Positions 40,374 through 53,265 of a stretch of 64,000 nt of DNA are shown here, in pieces. The stretch lies in assembly GCF_001625195.1 (NCBI RefSeq), contig NC_054390.1, forward strand, positions 8,777,222 to 8,841,221, read 5' to 3'. A program made the translations under genes and the position numbers. Under the pieces are notes generated by a model. It was not told the origin of the DNA. It searched no databases and saw only the letters and a program-made list of their open reading frames with translations. Position 1 is the stretch's first letter; each line of letters opens with the position of its first letter. The stretch comes from Drechmeria coniospora. Its lineage: Eukaryota > Ascomycota > Sordariomycetes > Hypocreales > Ophiocordycipitaceae.

Positions 40374-42130
40374 TGTGGAGAGTGCCTATTTCAAACGAGT
40401 GCCCTGGGAGTGGAAAGGGGTTGCGAGTTGTATGTGAGGGCAACGGAGACATTGTCGGCGCACTCAACGCCATATTTATATGTTTTCGCTTGCGAGAACT
40501 CTCCTTGCTCCCGCCGTTGTTCTGTGGCCTTTGCGCTGCAGGTCCATGTATTACTTACGGTACAGGAAGCAAGGGCCGTAAAGGCAAGTGCATCTACACG
40601 TACAGTCAGTAAGTAGATTGTGAATCATGTCCATGTTTGCGGAGTTGTGTGTTGGGCACTGTCTCACAACGATCTCCATATAGTTAACCCGATTAGGAAA
40701 TTGCAACATGGACTTTGAAGGTCTAGGCCAGGCCTAGGCCAGTCCTCGGCCTAGGTCTATTGGTTGAGGTATTACCGCGAGTCCGCATTATAGAACTCCA
40801 AACGTAACAAATAGCCATGGCACGCAATTCGTTACGCAATTCATGGTGAGTTGCTACTTTTTGTCGTAAAGAACACTGTTCTTCGCCCTTGCTGCATACC
40901 GTACTACTGTTGAGGCTGCCCGTGAAGAACTCCTCTCCGCCCCTTGGTTTACAGGCTCTTAATCGTGGCCTAGCCCGTACCGCGAATCATTTGAACGAGA
41001 ACGAAATTTTGAAGTCACTGATTGGCCTTGTATTCAAGTGCCATCCCAGTCTAAATGATAACTGATAGCTGCTGTGACCAATGTCGGCGATACGACCAAC
41101 ATGGCGTGTCTGCCGCTGCTCAATGCTAACAGTACATGAATACTTGAGTACATCAGCCATTTGGATGTAGCGATATACGAAGCATGCAGACAACTATACT
41201 CTCAACAAGCACAACAAGCATTGTGGCACGAGAACAGACAACGAGAACACCATGCAGCTCTCTCATCTCGTGGAAGTGGGACTGACTATTGCGCCGCAAC
41301 CTACTATAGGCCCATAAAAAGTGTCTCTGGGCTCTCAACTTTTGTCAACGTTGGGCTAGCAGTTGAAGACATACAGTACAGTAGAGTACTTGCATGTAAG
41401 TATGCAAGTGACAAAACATGGCCACGAAAAGTGATACGATGGCAGGGCAAGGGGATATTGCCAATACATGAGGAATTTTCATGTCAACCGTGAGAAAATA
41501 AAACGCGAGGGCACTCGACTCTAGCCGTAGTTCTGTAGTGAGTGCACTGCCCTTTCTGCCCTTATCGCAACATATCCGAGTCTTTACAATGCGAACGACA
41601 CCGACACCTGCCAAAGGAGGATATTCGGTGTAGCAGAATTAGTACCAAGCCTCTCAGGAGCCATGCACAACATATGGAGAGCCGGCTCTTGCAACATGTT
41701 TTTCTTCTTTCTTTGGGCATGTGCTGGGAACCTCAGCGTGCGAGCGGCCCGCTCAGGCCAAAGCCTCGCACCACTCACTCCACCACTCCAAGCACAAGGT
41801 TTGGCTATCCGCCACCCGCCACGTCTTATGCGTCATAGCTCAGAAAGCCGGTGAAATTACGTCAGGCATGCTCATCTCGTCTATGAGGACGGACCTCACA
41901 GTGACGTGATACTGCATTCTTCCGTGAACGAAGGAGCCTGGGGCCTGCGTCGAGGGCTGTTTTGCCACCCAACCAGCCGTCGATTGTATTTAAAGAATCA
42001 TTGGCCGGATCCCAAGTATGTTGTGCCAACAGCTACGAAACCAGTCAGCATCAGATTGTGCTGATCAAGCAATAACCAGAATCTCCAACATTGGCTCCGC
42101 AAATCTCCACGTTCTCCAACACGACAGCAT
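40374..42130. other. Intergenic region
   Basis: Moderately AT-rich DNA with no supported gene. A short perfect inverted repeat CCTAGGCC-7-GGCCTAGG occurs at about 40733-40755. The stretch 40,660-41,150 resembles neither neighbouring genes nor the GTAC-rich spacers and could be decayed repeat sequence. Confidence 0.4.
40473..40480 (-). promoter_or_regulatory. TATA box for the small secreted protein
   Basis: TATAAATA on the minus strand, 100 bp upstream of the ATG at 40373. Confidence 0.4.
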
Positions 42131-42742
42131 ATGGATTCAGCGACCCCCACGAGGGCAATTTCCTGTTCCATCATGGAGGAGGAGGATGGGAGCAAGACCG
42201 TCTCCATCCTGCCCCGCCCTGTTCTGAATACACCGAATGATGATGTTTTCGGCCCGTTGGATTCTACCGGTGGCAGCCAGTCTGCCGGATTCCAATTCAT
42301 CTGGCCAGTTGTTGTGCAACCGAATGACCAGCCCCCGGCACAAACGTCAACTGCCATGTCGGTGCCTGCTACACCAGCCGTGGAGCCGCCATCTGCCACC
42401 CAGATTGGAGTCGGCAACCACGAAAGCCCGCCAGACAGCGGTAATTTGCTCGACGCCCTCGATTCTAACCAGCCGGTGGGCACCGCCAGAACAACAAATG
42501 GCCTTCCTTGACATTATGTGGCTCAGCCATCTCAACACCGTCAACAAACGTTGCTTGAGATCCAGGTGGGCCATGCAAATCTCCGTTTGCGAATGAATGG
42601 GGCCCGTACATGGCATGCGTTGTACGGCCAAGCTGCCAAGATGCACAGCAACTCAATGCGATATGATAGGGCAGCTCGAAACAGTTTCGCCGCTACCTCA
42701 CAGTTTGGTTGCCCAACATCTTGGTTCCCAAGGAAAAAATAA
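42131..42742 (+). pseudogene. Hypothetical ORF interrupted by one in-frame TGA
   Basis: An ATG at 42131 opens a frame of 126 codons to a TGA at 42509. The same frame then continues open for 77 more codons to a TAA at 42740. The first part is Pro/Ser/Thr-rich and acidic (MEEEDGSKTVSILPRP, NTPNDDVFGPLDSTGG); the second is Gln/His-rich then basic (HYVAQPSQHRQQTLLEIQVG). It could be a real gene broken by a single nonsense change, a gene whose intron removes the stop, or chance. No family is recognised. Confidence 0.25.
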
Positions 42743-44685
42743 AAGAAGAAGAAAGAGGATAAGCGTTGTGGGCTGGTACTGACATTGTCGGTCGCATGAG
42801 GTGTAGGGGGCAGCTAACAGCAAAGTAGCTCGACAATTCCGAGAGGAATAACAATATGATGTGACTGAATGCAACAGCATGTATGAGTTTGCATTAGAAA
42901 ACGTGACGCCGTAAGTGACATTCTTTTTGTCTACCTGTGTTGATGCGGCCTGCTGTGTTCTATCACAAGGGTTAGGTTCAGGGTGTTAGCTGGCAACAAC
43001 ACAATCTCTTCAAAGTAGAAAGTGTCATCTGCGGATTGCTGGACCGCTGGCGACAACCAATCCGTCCGATATGCCACAAATTATTGCCAGCCAAAATATT
43101 ACGTCAAGTATAACCCGAGTCGTTTTATTTTTTTGCAATCGAATCGTATGTTTTTTTCGGGGTAGAGGGGATATGGGCGGGGGGGGGGGGGGAGGGGGAG
43201 GGGCGCTTTTGTTCTAGAATGCTTTAAGTACAAGTACGAGCAAGTGGCTTGTTTGTGCATTTATGCTGCTTTGTGTTGATTGTTGGGTTGTTTGGTTGTC
43301 TCGTTGTTTCGCTCATGTTGCTATGCGGAGCTTTATGCAGGATGAATCAATACGGCCAATCCATCATAACGTATTATGTATACAGTATGTTGTTCGAAGC
43401 ATTCTGACCATGCGATAACAGCAGGCTGTCGTAATTTCAAGTGCACGGCACGAGCTGACTAAAGCTGGCACATCGTCAGCATAGTACCCCGCGAATACAG
43501 GTGTGTCCAATGTTGTTTGACGCAAGATTGGCTTGTGAACTTGATGGTCTATGCTCGTGAATGGTTCCTTAATTGCCGCAGTTGCTGCCGTTCGCTGGCG
43601 CGTTTTCGCGGAATGCTAGTACTGCGGATTGGTTATTCACAGCCTATTGCTCAGTCATGATAAAGACCAGGTGCTTGCCGGCCAACTTGAATACTGAGAG
43701 GCGTACAGTAGTATGATGGTATTGTGGCATGGCCCAAATCAATTGCTGGTCCGCCGAGGTCGGGTTCCAAACATATCACTAGAATTCCAGAGACAATCTG
43801 TACGTTACCTAGGCTTCTTGACTCCTTGTCCCGCGGGGAGATTCGTGGGATTGCCCTTTATGGCGAATGCGTACGATACCAGGATGATTGAGACAGGGAG
43901 GAGTTGCCATGCTGGACGATCCGTCAGTTCATGAACCCTGCACCAAAGAAGAAACATGTAATACCAAATACACCGTCATGGACACTACAGTATGTATTAT
44001 AGCACTAAGTACTCCGTATTCGCCAGTAGTGAATAAGGCAGTATAGGCAGTTAGTAGTGTATTATGACATGCACAAATGCACTACAGAGCGCTCCAATAC
44101 ATGCATGTAGACGGCATGTAGACGATTCCTTGGTAGGATTACCCCAAGTACAGTAAGTACGTACCTGCTGTGCTGCAGCGTACAGTAAGTACCTATGTAA
44201 TACTGCAAAAGTGCACGCTGCGCTCCGTCCTTGTTCCTCCGTATTAAATGCTCAAGTATGTACTTATACTTGTTCACCTACTCCGTCCAAGCAAGTACAC
44301 TGTACTCTGTATACAAGTGGAAATCAGTATACTGTAACAAGTACTCCGTACTTGCTTACTTCTACTTACTGCACACTTGCACATTTGGATATGCGGCCCC
44401 ACTCCTCCTAGGTCCTCAGCGCTTGACCTTAGTCAGCGATCAATTCTCCAATCCGCTTCCTCACAAGTCGCAACTCATCGACAGCATCATCACGAACACG
44501 GCTGGCTCCTGGCAATCAGGTTAGGTCTCCTCCCGCGGAAAGCTCTACAAGCCGCCTCCCCAACACGGAAGCCTTTGTCAAAGTAGCCAAAGCTGACAAC
44601 GGACATTCATTCAGCGCATCCTCTGCTCCAGGCACGCCAAACGCATCTCTACCTTCCTCCACATCGACTTCATATTCCGCCTGCC
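42743..44685. other. Intergenic region
   Basis: No supported gene. A G-rich tract lies at 43162-43203. From about 43,960 to 44,370 the GTAC/TACGGAGTAC-type repeats return. Confidence 0.5.
43162..43203 (+). repeat. G-rich tract, potential G-quadruplex
   Basis: GGGG, GGG, a run of 14 G (43179-43192), GGGGG and GGGG follow each other within about 45 bp of the plus strand, enough G-tracts for an intramolecular quadruplex. Confidence 0.6.
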
Positions 44686-44979
44686 ATGGGTCCCCCGAGA
44701 CCTCCTGTGCCGCATGTGGCTCCGATATACCGATTGACCGCGACTGCTCTCGGTGCCGGCATGTGGTTTTGGGTGAGTTAGCATCCTCTCGACGTGAGAA
44801 CGGGACGCAAACGGGCAGTGCTGACGGGAGAATGTAGCTGATGTACAGAGCCAAGAAGGACGGTACGGATTCAGTCCCTCGATCATAAAGTCTCGACCGC
44901 TTGCCTTTCCCAGCTAACTCTCATTTGCTCCTATTCAGGCCCTGTCTTGATGGGTTGGAAACACCCCTGGGACCACTGA
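44686..44979 (+). CDS. Tiny complex I accessory subunit (NDUFB2/AGGG-like)
   Basis: Three exons, 44686-44772, 44838-44862 (25 nt) and 44939-44979, encode only 50 aa. The protein has a Pro-rich start (MGPPRPPVPHVAPIYR), one hydrophobic helix (ATALGAGMWFWLMY) and a polar end, RAKKDGPVLMGWKHPWDH. Single-span small proteins with a MWFW helix and this tail are, as I recall, annotated in fungi as NADH-ubiquinone oxidoreductase B-type accessory subunits; the MWFW helix followed by a short Gly/Pro/Trp tail recalls animal NDUFB2 (AGGG). Location in the inner-membrane arm of complex I is inferred. All introns are GT-AG with good branch sites, and the model is easily missed because no exon exceeds 87 nt. 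Confidence 0.7.
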
Positions 44980-45600
44980 ACGACGGGACGACATTCATGC
45001 CCGGGACGGATCCAGTTGGCGATGCGTCAGCGGCTGTATCTCTACGTGTCAAATATAGCACCGGTACTTCTCAGCCTCCCCTGCCCAGATGCTCCTGGAA
45101 CAGATTTCGGCATCTTCGTGCGCAAACCGTTTGATGCCGCCGTGTAGAAAACTGTCACCGATTGTACCGCGTCGCACCAGCCGTATCGTCTGTCTTCACT
45201 CAGTGCAACAGGTGCGACGTATGCTCGTGTCTCGTTCCATGACATAGACGACTGCCAGCACTCCGTCGCCAGTGACGACTCAGGATTCGGGTGCCGCGCC
45301 GAATCGAAGCAAGTACAGCCATTCGTATGACCTCATGGACAGGGGTGTCGAGGTGGAACCAAAGACGCGTTCGACCAGACGCCAAGTGTCACCACCGAGT
45401 GCTCAAATTCGTGTTCTGATGCAAAGTCGACCATTGCCTCTCCCCAGCATCGAGGGACCGCCAAAATGACCTCTTGCCCCGAAGCACCATTCCGTCCATA
45501 CCCGGTAGTTTGGCGATGTAGCCATGCGTCATCGGCTCATCATCTCATCTACTCGTACATTCGCAGCCATCAACGTCCTGTTTTGCACCCAGCAGATCTA
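44980..45600. other. Intergenic region between convergent genes
   Basis: No supported gene or repeat. The last bases probably include the 3' UTR of the P5B ATPase gene. Confidence 0.4.
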
Positions 45601-48600
45601 TCAGTTCCACATCCCCTCTCGAATAATCTTGTACGCTTTGCGCTTTTTGGACCGTCCTGTGATCCGTTCTCTTGCAACGGCCAAGAATCTCGCGAGCCCC
45701 ACGGCGAGATACTTGTCGAATATCCACGCCATCATCAAATACATAACCCCCAGCTCCGCAAGGAACAGCTTGTAATCCCAGCTCATTCGCGTCAGCTGCA
45801 TCAGTTTCATGAGCCCATGTGCTGGAGCCAGCAGCATGTATAGCGTCGCCGCCGACGTCAGAGCAATCGTTGCCATAAACGGCCCTTTTCATCCCGTTAG
45901 CCTTCCCCTCTTCGCCCTTCAAACTCGCCCAAGTAACGGGGTAGTCCACCGCGGATGCACGTACAGTTGTAAAAGATGCTCTGCCTAAACGGCGGTCCAG
46001 CATTGAGCAGCACGCCGGACAGGACGTATTCGAAGCACGATACCAAGAACAGCGCCGTATTTTCCGAGTTTTTGATGCTTGATTCATCATGCTTCAGCTT
46101 CGGCGGAATGTACCACTCCTGCTCTCGGACCGTCACGTACGCCACGCTCTGTATGAAGATGCAGACGCACATGAGACCCAGGAGCGGCGTCAAGACCTTC
46201 AACGATACGAGGTCCGCCGTTGGTCGCTTCCGACAAAGAGCCGGCGATGGCCCCGTCCAACCCATGAAAACGGCAATGGGTAAGATGAGGACGAGGTCTA
46301 TGAAGAGGAACTGGAAGTCTCCCAGATTCGACGCCTTGGCGTACAGGAAACTGACGGATGTGAACTGAATCGACGAGTACAGGCTCATGTACTTGAAGCA
46401 GCTGAAACTCGTCACCAGCGCCGCCCTCCCTTCCCTGCCATCGATGCGAGTCAGCGGCGAGCAGGTCTAGGTCTGGCCATGCAGGGCCATCGCTTACCTG
46501 ATGACTTCCAGGACGCAGCGGATGTCAAACACTCTCGAGGTAAAGGGGGCGGCGACGGACGCCTCGGCCTCGGACAGCGATATTCCCACATCGGCTGCTT
46601 TCAACGCCCCGCAATCGTTGGCTCCGTCGCCGCAGAACCCGCAGCAGTAGTCTATGCTCTGCAGCTTCTCTACCAATTCGTGCTTTTCGTCGGGGGACAT
46701 CCTTGCAAAAATCTTGCCGAGAACGAGCATCTGCACGCAGACTTAGGCTTGGGCGTCAAACGACGTGGTGACCAAATTCGACCTACCCTTTGCAAGACTT
46801 CAGGAGACGCATAATCAACAATCCACCGAAATACGTCTCCGCTCACGGCGAGAGAGTAGTATCGGAGATTAGAGATGTCGAAAGGGAGCGAGACGTCACC
46901 CTCCGGTGGGGCGGGTCGAGGCTTTCCATTCTTGTCAGAGCGGCCCCCATCTCCGGCGAAGATTGTGCGAGAGGCTTACCAGCAACGTGGTGTTGTCAAG
47001 GCTATAAATGCTGTTGTCGATGCTCTCCCACTGCAACTCGGCAGTTGGATCACGAGCATCCCCTACTTGTCGTCAGCCATCGAGTCGTCGCAGCGTGACT
47101 GACAAGCCACCTACCCCGGACAAAACGAGGAACGAAACAGTGGGTATGGCGATCGACAAGGCCGCACTCTCGCGCAACGCTGATGGCAGTCAAAATATTG
47201 TCTCCCGTCACCATCACGGTGCCGATGTTGGAGTCGCGAAGCTCCTTCAGCACGCCGGCCGACGCCGGTTTCAGCTTGTTCTCGAAGATGATGAAGCCAA
47301 CAAAGTCGAGGCCGCTCTCGACCTCGGACCTCGACATCTTCTGCGCCCTGACCCAGCTGAGTCTTGAAAGATGGCGCGTCGCACAGCCAATGACGCGGTA
47401 TCCTTTATGGGTATAGAACGACAAGAGCTCGTCATAGTCGCTCGGAACTGAACCAAATTAGCCACCCTGGAAGCGGGCAGAAAATGGGCAACATCACCTA
47501 CTGCTTTCTTCGCGACAAATCTCTCGCATGGCCTCCGGCGCTCCCTTGACAAAGATGTCACCGCTCTTTCGTCCAAAGTGGCGCACGATGACGCTTGCGC
47601 GTCGTAGTTGCGAGACAAACTCAAACGACTTCAGCACGCCGAGCTCAAGAGACCCCTAGTGAATGTGTCAGCACCGCAAGAGACGACGGGCAGCCGGAGA
47701 TGGATGGTCGGGAGGAACTTCGCACATCGATTGGGCGCGCAATCGAAGGGGCCAGGCCGCCTTGCTCGCCATCCTCGGCCTCTCCCATCCTTTGCTCTCC
47801 CTCTTCAAAAGTCCAATTCGTAAAAGCGAACATCTTGACGTCCAACGGGTCGCCAACCAGCTCCCCATCCACGGAACGCAGAGAATGGCAGGTTGCCATT
47901 GTGTAAAGCGCTGCATGCAAGGAACTCGGTCCCTTGGATCCTGCAGCAACTCCCGGCGTGACTCGAGGTGCTACCGAAATGATGTCACCAAATTTGTGCG
48001 TATCCGCCGAAGCTACGCGGATGCCGAGGACGTCGAGCCCGTCTTCGGTTATTGTGCCCGTCTTGTCAAAGCACATGATATCCAACTTGCCACCGACGTT
48101 GACTCTCTGCGGGCTGATGCAGAATATATTCTTGCGTTTTAGGCGGGAGAGGGCGAAGTTGGTGCCAATGGTTAATGTTGCGGGGAGAGCGGGCGGAACG
48201 ACGATGGTTATGAGGTCCAGGGCTCGAACAATAATCAGATGCCACGCGAGCTTGAGTCGCAAGAAATTGATAAACGAGGCGACGAAACCGAGTATCGCGA
48301 CCATGGCCATGACGCTTATGTACCTGAACGAATCGCGATAGAACTTGAAGCCGGAGGGTTTTGGGAACAGCATCGATCGGACAAGTGCACCTTTGGTGGT
48401 GTTAAAGCCGGTCCGGACGACGAGTGCGAGGGCTGCAGCATCGCCATCTTGGTCTTCCTGTGGTCGTCGTGCGCGAATGATCTTGGTGCCGCAGAACAAG
48501 AAATGTCTTGCCGTTTCGGCCGATACAGACGCTGCTCCCAAATCCATGGCCTCGAGCGTTTCATCGGTAGCGGGAAGCTTCGATACCGGAACGGACTCGC

Positions 48601-50338
48601 CTGGAACCGGTCAGTGACTGACGAGCAATTCCGTCGCCAGCAATGACGAGCAGCGAACGCTTACCAGTTAGCATGCTTTCATTAACAATGCAGTCACCGC
48701 TCAGCAGAATACTGTCGCTTGGGAATTGCGACAAATTTGGGTCGCTCAATTCGTAAATGTCGCCAGGAACGAGGTCGCTGGATGAGACATATTTCCCTGA
48801 CACGCGGGGTCAGCACGTCAGCATCAGAACGATGGCAAGGACGTCGAAATGCGTACAAAAGCCATCCTGAAGAACTCTGACGTCGCACTCAAACCGGGAT
48901 ATTTCACGCAGACGATTCATGGTCTGCATGCTCGACTCAGCAAACACGGTCCGAGCAGAAGGATGTCAGACTCACCGCGCGCGTTTCGAGCAGCGTGGCC
49001 ATGATGCTGCCGACCGAGATGACAAAAATACAGGCTGCATAGTAGTAGTAAGAATCCACAGACCACAAGACTAGACTGGCTATCTGGAAGATGTAAAACG
49101 GATGCAGCACCTGAGACGGCACCGGTAAGCATGAATCAGCGGCAAGGTGGCCAGCGATTTCGTCGAGCTTCGGGAGGAAACCTACTTCGTCAACAAGTAG
49201 CTGTCCTATTGGCTTCTGCTCAATGTCGATGAGATTGCTTCCGAAGATGACCTCCCGGGTCATCTTTTCGTCACTATCAAGACCGGATCGCACCATACGA
49301 ACATCGGTCCATTCGGGGTCCTTCCAGCCGGCGGATAAGACGAATTTGTCCTTGAGGGGGTGGAATAAGAGGCGGACGTAACGATAGTCTAGGGATCGAA
49401 GATGATCCATCAATGGGTCGCTTTCCTCGTCCAGTGCGTACGAGTACATCTTGTTTGGCAGTCCAAACACCGAGGAAACTGGCTGATTGAACGGCTGCGC
49501 CCTGACGAGCATGATGGCCAGCTCTCCCCACTGGTTCTCGACGACGACCCAATCGCAGTCTCTCAAAGGACATGGCCGACCGACAACGGCCACATACAAT
49601 CGCGGAAGCCAGCGGAACAGCAGGAATGCCAAACCAAGGGTGAGAATGCAAAGAAGGAGATGGGCGGCGTAGCCGGCGGAACTGGTGCGAAAGCCGGCAA
49701 TGACAATGGTCAGATCCTCGTTTGCCATGTAAATCTTTTGCGTCGTACGTCCATCTCGGCGCGAGCTTGCCGCCGTGCCAGTGCTGTCGCGCCGAAGAAG
49801 CCGGGCGTGGACGGAAGCGCGGGAGTGAGTGGAGGAGCAGCGACGGAGTAGATACTCATCGCCGGCACCCGGATATTCGTTGACTTCAGAATCGTCGTCA
49901 TCGTCCACAACGCTGAACTCGAAATCGCCCACGTCGCCCACGTCACTGATGCTGCGTCTTGAGTAGCTGTCGCTCATGCTTGGCCTACGCAGATCATCGG
50001 CGTGATTATGCGCGTCAGGAGACGGCTCTTGATCCTCCTCGTAGTACGTAAAGCTAGCCGTCGAATCGGCACGGGTTCGGCGGTGGGAGAAAGCCGAGAC
50101 GCTGGTCGGCAAGCTCTCAGCAACAGGGCCGGCGTACAACTGCGTGGGCCGTCAGCACTGGGACCAAGGGGGGACGCAGGAGGCGACGCACCTCCTCGTG
50201 AGCCATCTCCACATTCTCAAATATGCTGGAGCTGCTCTGATTCGAGTTGAGGCGGTAGAGGGTCGCTTGAGGGTTACGATCGGCCACGGGCTGGGCCTCG
50301 CGAGGACGACCCCTCGAGGAATGACCGACGTTCTCCAT
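45601..50338 (-). CDS. P5B-type cation-transporting ATPase (Ypk9/ATP13A2-like)
   Basis: Thirteen exons: 50338-50192, 50139-49186, 49110-48976, 48923-48857, 48796-48665, 48600-47726, 47655-47502, 47447-47115, 47062-46980, 46930-46787, 46730-46498, 46434-45965 and 45884-45601, giving 1,336 aa with all joins in frame. A long Ser/Asp-rich cytosolic N-terminus with an acidic VVDDDDDSE patch precedes the first hydrophobic hairpin ([17 protein letters not shown]). Key P-type motifs are MLTGES, PPALPAT (about residue 610, the P5B signature), the phosphorylation site DKTGT (about 657), MVTGDN and [11 protein letters not shown] (about 1,040). C-terminal transmembrane helices follow. Relatives act in vacuole/lysosome membranes and export polyamines or affect metal tolerance; vacuolar location and substrate are inferred from the family. 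Homologue-like joins such as NEIC-free FYN-W-PFM support the splicing. Confidence 0.92.
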
Positions 50339-51732
50339 GGCCGATGTCTACCAAACGAAGGGCCTCATGGCGGACGCGGGGAGGAATTTTAGATTTCCAT
50401 TGATTGTCAAAAGCAGGCCGTATGATCGAATGCGATGATTACGGAGCAGAGCTTGAACTGTTCGAGTCTCCGTGTGCATGTAGTGACCAAATAATAATAC
50501 CTGGTAGTCAGTCTCATTCAGTTGGCATCGATAGCGGACTCTCGGACGGGTTAAGCGCCGTTGGCAGCATATTACATAAGCTGCCTCGGCTGTTGTGCTC
50601 GAGGACTTTAGGTTAGTACTTACTGTACTCGGTACTCACGTACAAATATTTGTATACTGTACATAGGTACTGTATGTGCATGTACTCGCAGCAGAGGACT
50701 ACAGGTACTTACTGTACGTACGTACATGGACTTGTATGCTGTAAGTACGCACGTATACAGTACAAGTAGGTGTCTTGGATGCATACTACCTAGTACTTAA
50801 TTACCTGTTGGTAAGTATTAACTCACACAGGTAGGTACAGTAAGTACAGCATACGGAGTACATACAATACTTGTAGTTGTAGAACAGTATCACGGAGTGT
50901 ACTTACTCAATACCTAGTACTAAGGTAATAGTTGTACTCCGTACTCCGTAATATGTGAAAAAGTTCGTAAACTTGGACGGAGTAGTACTGTAGTTGGTGT
51001 ACATGTAATCAAGTACAACCAAGTACATGTACATGTATCCGTACATTTTCTTGCAAGTTCTCCGTACTATCCGGAGTACTTACTTACTAAATGGTTGTAC
51101 TTGTACTGTACGCGTACCCCTACCCAAGGACGTTTCTCGAACACGGCGCACAGTGCGTACAACGATCAATGGAATTAGCGCCTGGGGTCGGCTAATCCCA
51201 CTGAAATGCACCCTGATTCTAGCTGTGCTGTTGGCGCCATCGACGAACACCGGCCTTCTGGGCACAACCTTCCTGCATGGCTAGCGGCCGGAGGGTACCC
51301 AATTTCCGGACGGCAGCGCGTCGAACAACGCATAATACCGTTCGAGTGCACTATTTGCACCGTCCTCCTCGCTGGCCCCTACCCCGGCCCCAACAAAGCT
51401 GGGGCTGCACGCAGTGGGCCAAAAGATTTTTTCCCCACGACGTCGCCACCGCTCTCTCTGCCTGCCTGTTCATTCTGGCTCCGGCCATTGCGAACGAATT
51501 GCCTGCCCATCTCGCCCGCATCGGCGACTCTGGTTGCGACCCCACCGCGTTTTGGCCAAACATCAAAAACAGCCGTCTCATTGTCTTTCTCTCCCTTCCT
51601 CCTCCTCATCCAACCATCCATCCATCCACCTATCACCATCCCCGGCATTCCCATCCGCCTCCTCTCTCGTCCTGCAACGGCGTGCTTGTGCATCAATTTT
51701 GCCATCTACCAGCAAGCAGACGAGCAAGCACA
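50339..51732. other. Divergent intergenic region with GTAC-rich repeats
   Basis: From about 50,600 to 51,110 almost every window of 20 bp holds a GTAC word, with repeated TACGGAGTAC and CTCCGTACTCCGTA. From 51,430 to 51,732 the DNA is pyrimidine-rich, presumably the leader of the NAP1 gene. No gene supported. Confidence 0.6.
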
Positions 51733-53265
51733 ATGGCCGAGCCCATTCGTAGCAAGCGACCCGACGTGACGGCTCCGTAGGCTTTCCCCTCCCTCCCTCC
51801 CTTTGGCCCCGCCATTCCCTTCTCCCCCTCGGCGGCGGCCTCGACGACATGACATGCTGATGACGCCGGCCTCCTCTAGCACGCCGCAGAACACGCCCGC
51901 GAGCAATGCGCCCATCTCCTCGCACGCCCAACAGCCTGGCGTCGCCAGCATCATGGAGGGTGAGTTTTCGGGTCCCGTCGCCACCCGCCTCGGCGGCCCT
52001 CGTTCGCTGACGCCCCTCCCCTCGGCCTAGAGGACATGGACCGTGCCGCCGCGGCCTCCATCTTTGCCCAGAACCCCAAGCTCGTCCAGATGATACAGGG
52101 CCGGCTCGGGTCCCTCATCGGCCGCTCCTCGGGCTACATCGAGTCCCTTCCGACGCCGGTCCGCCGCCGGGTTGCCGGTCTCAAAGGCATCCAGAAGGAC
52201 CACTCCAAGCTCGAGGCGGAATTCCAGGAGGAGGTGCTCCAGCTGGAGAAGAAGTACTTTGCCAAGTTCACGCCTCTGTACGAGAAGCGGTCCGACATCA
52301 TCAACGGCAAGGTGGAGCCGACCGAGGACGAGGTCAAGGCTGGCGATGACGAGGAGCAGCTGCTCGGCGCCGAGGGTGCCCCTTCCGAGAGCGCCCCCAA
52401 GCAGCCGGACATGGCGGAGAACGTGCCCGGCATCCCCGAGTTCTGGCTGTCGGCCATGAAGAATCAGATGACGCTCGCCGAGATGATCACGGACCGCGAC
52501 GAGGCGGCCCTCAAGCACCTCGTCGACGTTCGCATGGAGTACCTCGACAAGCCCGGCTTCCGCCTCCTCTTCGAGTTCGGCACCAACGAATTCTTCTCCA
52601 ACAAGATCATCACCAAGACGTACTTTTACCAGACCGAGAGCGGCTACGGCGGCGACTTCATCTACGACCACGCCGAAGGCGACAAGATCGAGTGGTTCCC
52701 CGGCAAGGATCTCACGGTCCGCGTCGAGTCCAAGAAGCAGAGGAATAAGAGTAAGTGCCGCCGATGGTGCCGCGGGTCCGGCCGAGGTGACGGTGCTGAC
52801 GAGCGAGCCCCCGCAGCCACGAAGCAGACGCGCATCGTGAAGAAGACGGTCCCCACCGAGTCCTTCTTCAACTTCTTCTCGCCGCCCAAGGCGCCCACCG
52901 ACGACGAGGACGAGGCCGACGAGGACGACGATATGGCTTCGGACATTGAGGAACGTCTCGAGCTCGACTACCAGCTCGGCGAGGACATCAAGGAGAAGTT
53001 GATCCCTCGTGCCGTCGACTGGTTCACGGGCGAGGCTCTCGCCTTTGAGGAGATTGACGACGAAGACCTCGAGGCTGGCGATTTCGAAGACGTGGAGGAT
53101 GACGACGAGGACGACATGAGCGAGGACCACGACGAAGAGGACGAGTCGGACGAGGATGTGAGTACGGCGATGAAGATGGCGCCATGACGGAAGCTAACCC
53201 AGCCACCCCCTCAGGACGACTCAGGAAAGCCCAAGCAGGAGGCGGCAGAGTGCAAGCAGAGCTGA
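51733..53265 (+). CDS. Nucleosome assembly protein (NAP1 family)
   Basis: Five exons, 51733-51776, 51880-51959, 52031-52750, 52817-53157 and 53215-53265, give 411 aa. The first two short exons encode MAEPIRSKRPDVTAP and a Ser/Thr/Pro-rich segment ending ASIMEEDMDRAAAA. The NAP domain runs from about 50 to 350: GYIESLPTPVRRRVAGLK, the dimerising helix with LEAEFQEEVLQLEKKY, GIPEFWLSAMKN, FGTNEFFSNKIITKTYFY and ESFFNFFSPP. The C-terminus is very acidic (long Asp/Glu runs), as usual for histone chaperones that bind H2A-H2B and shuttle them to chromatin. The final 17-residue exon ends in KQEAAECKQS, with a Cys close to the end but no clear CaaX box. Initiation at the internal methionine of exon 3 is possible but less likely, because the upstream exons splice cleanly. 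Confidence 0.92.

Noticed and set aside
40660..41000. Possible decayed retroelement LTR
   Set aside because: There is only one short hairpin and atypical composition; no paired copy, tRNA primer site or coding remnant found.
52027..53130. 367-codon minus-strand open frame
   Set aside because: Antisense shadow of NAP1; Leu/Val/Glu-rich with no motif.
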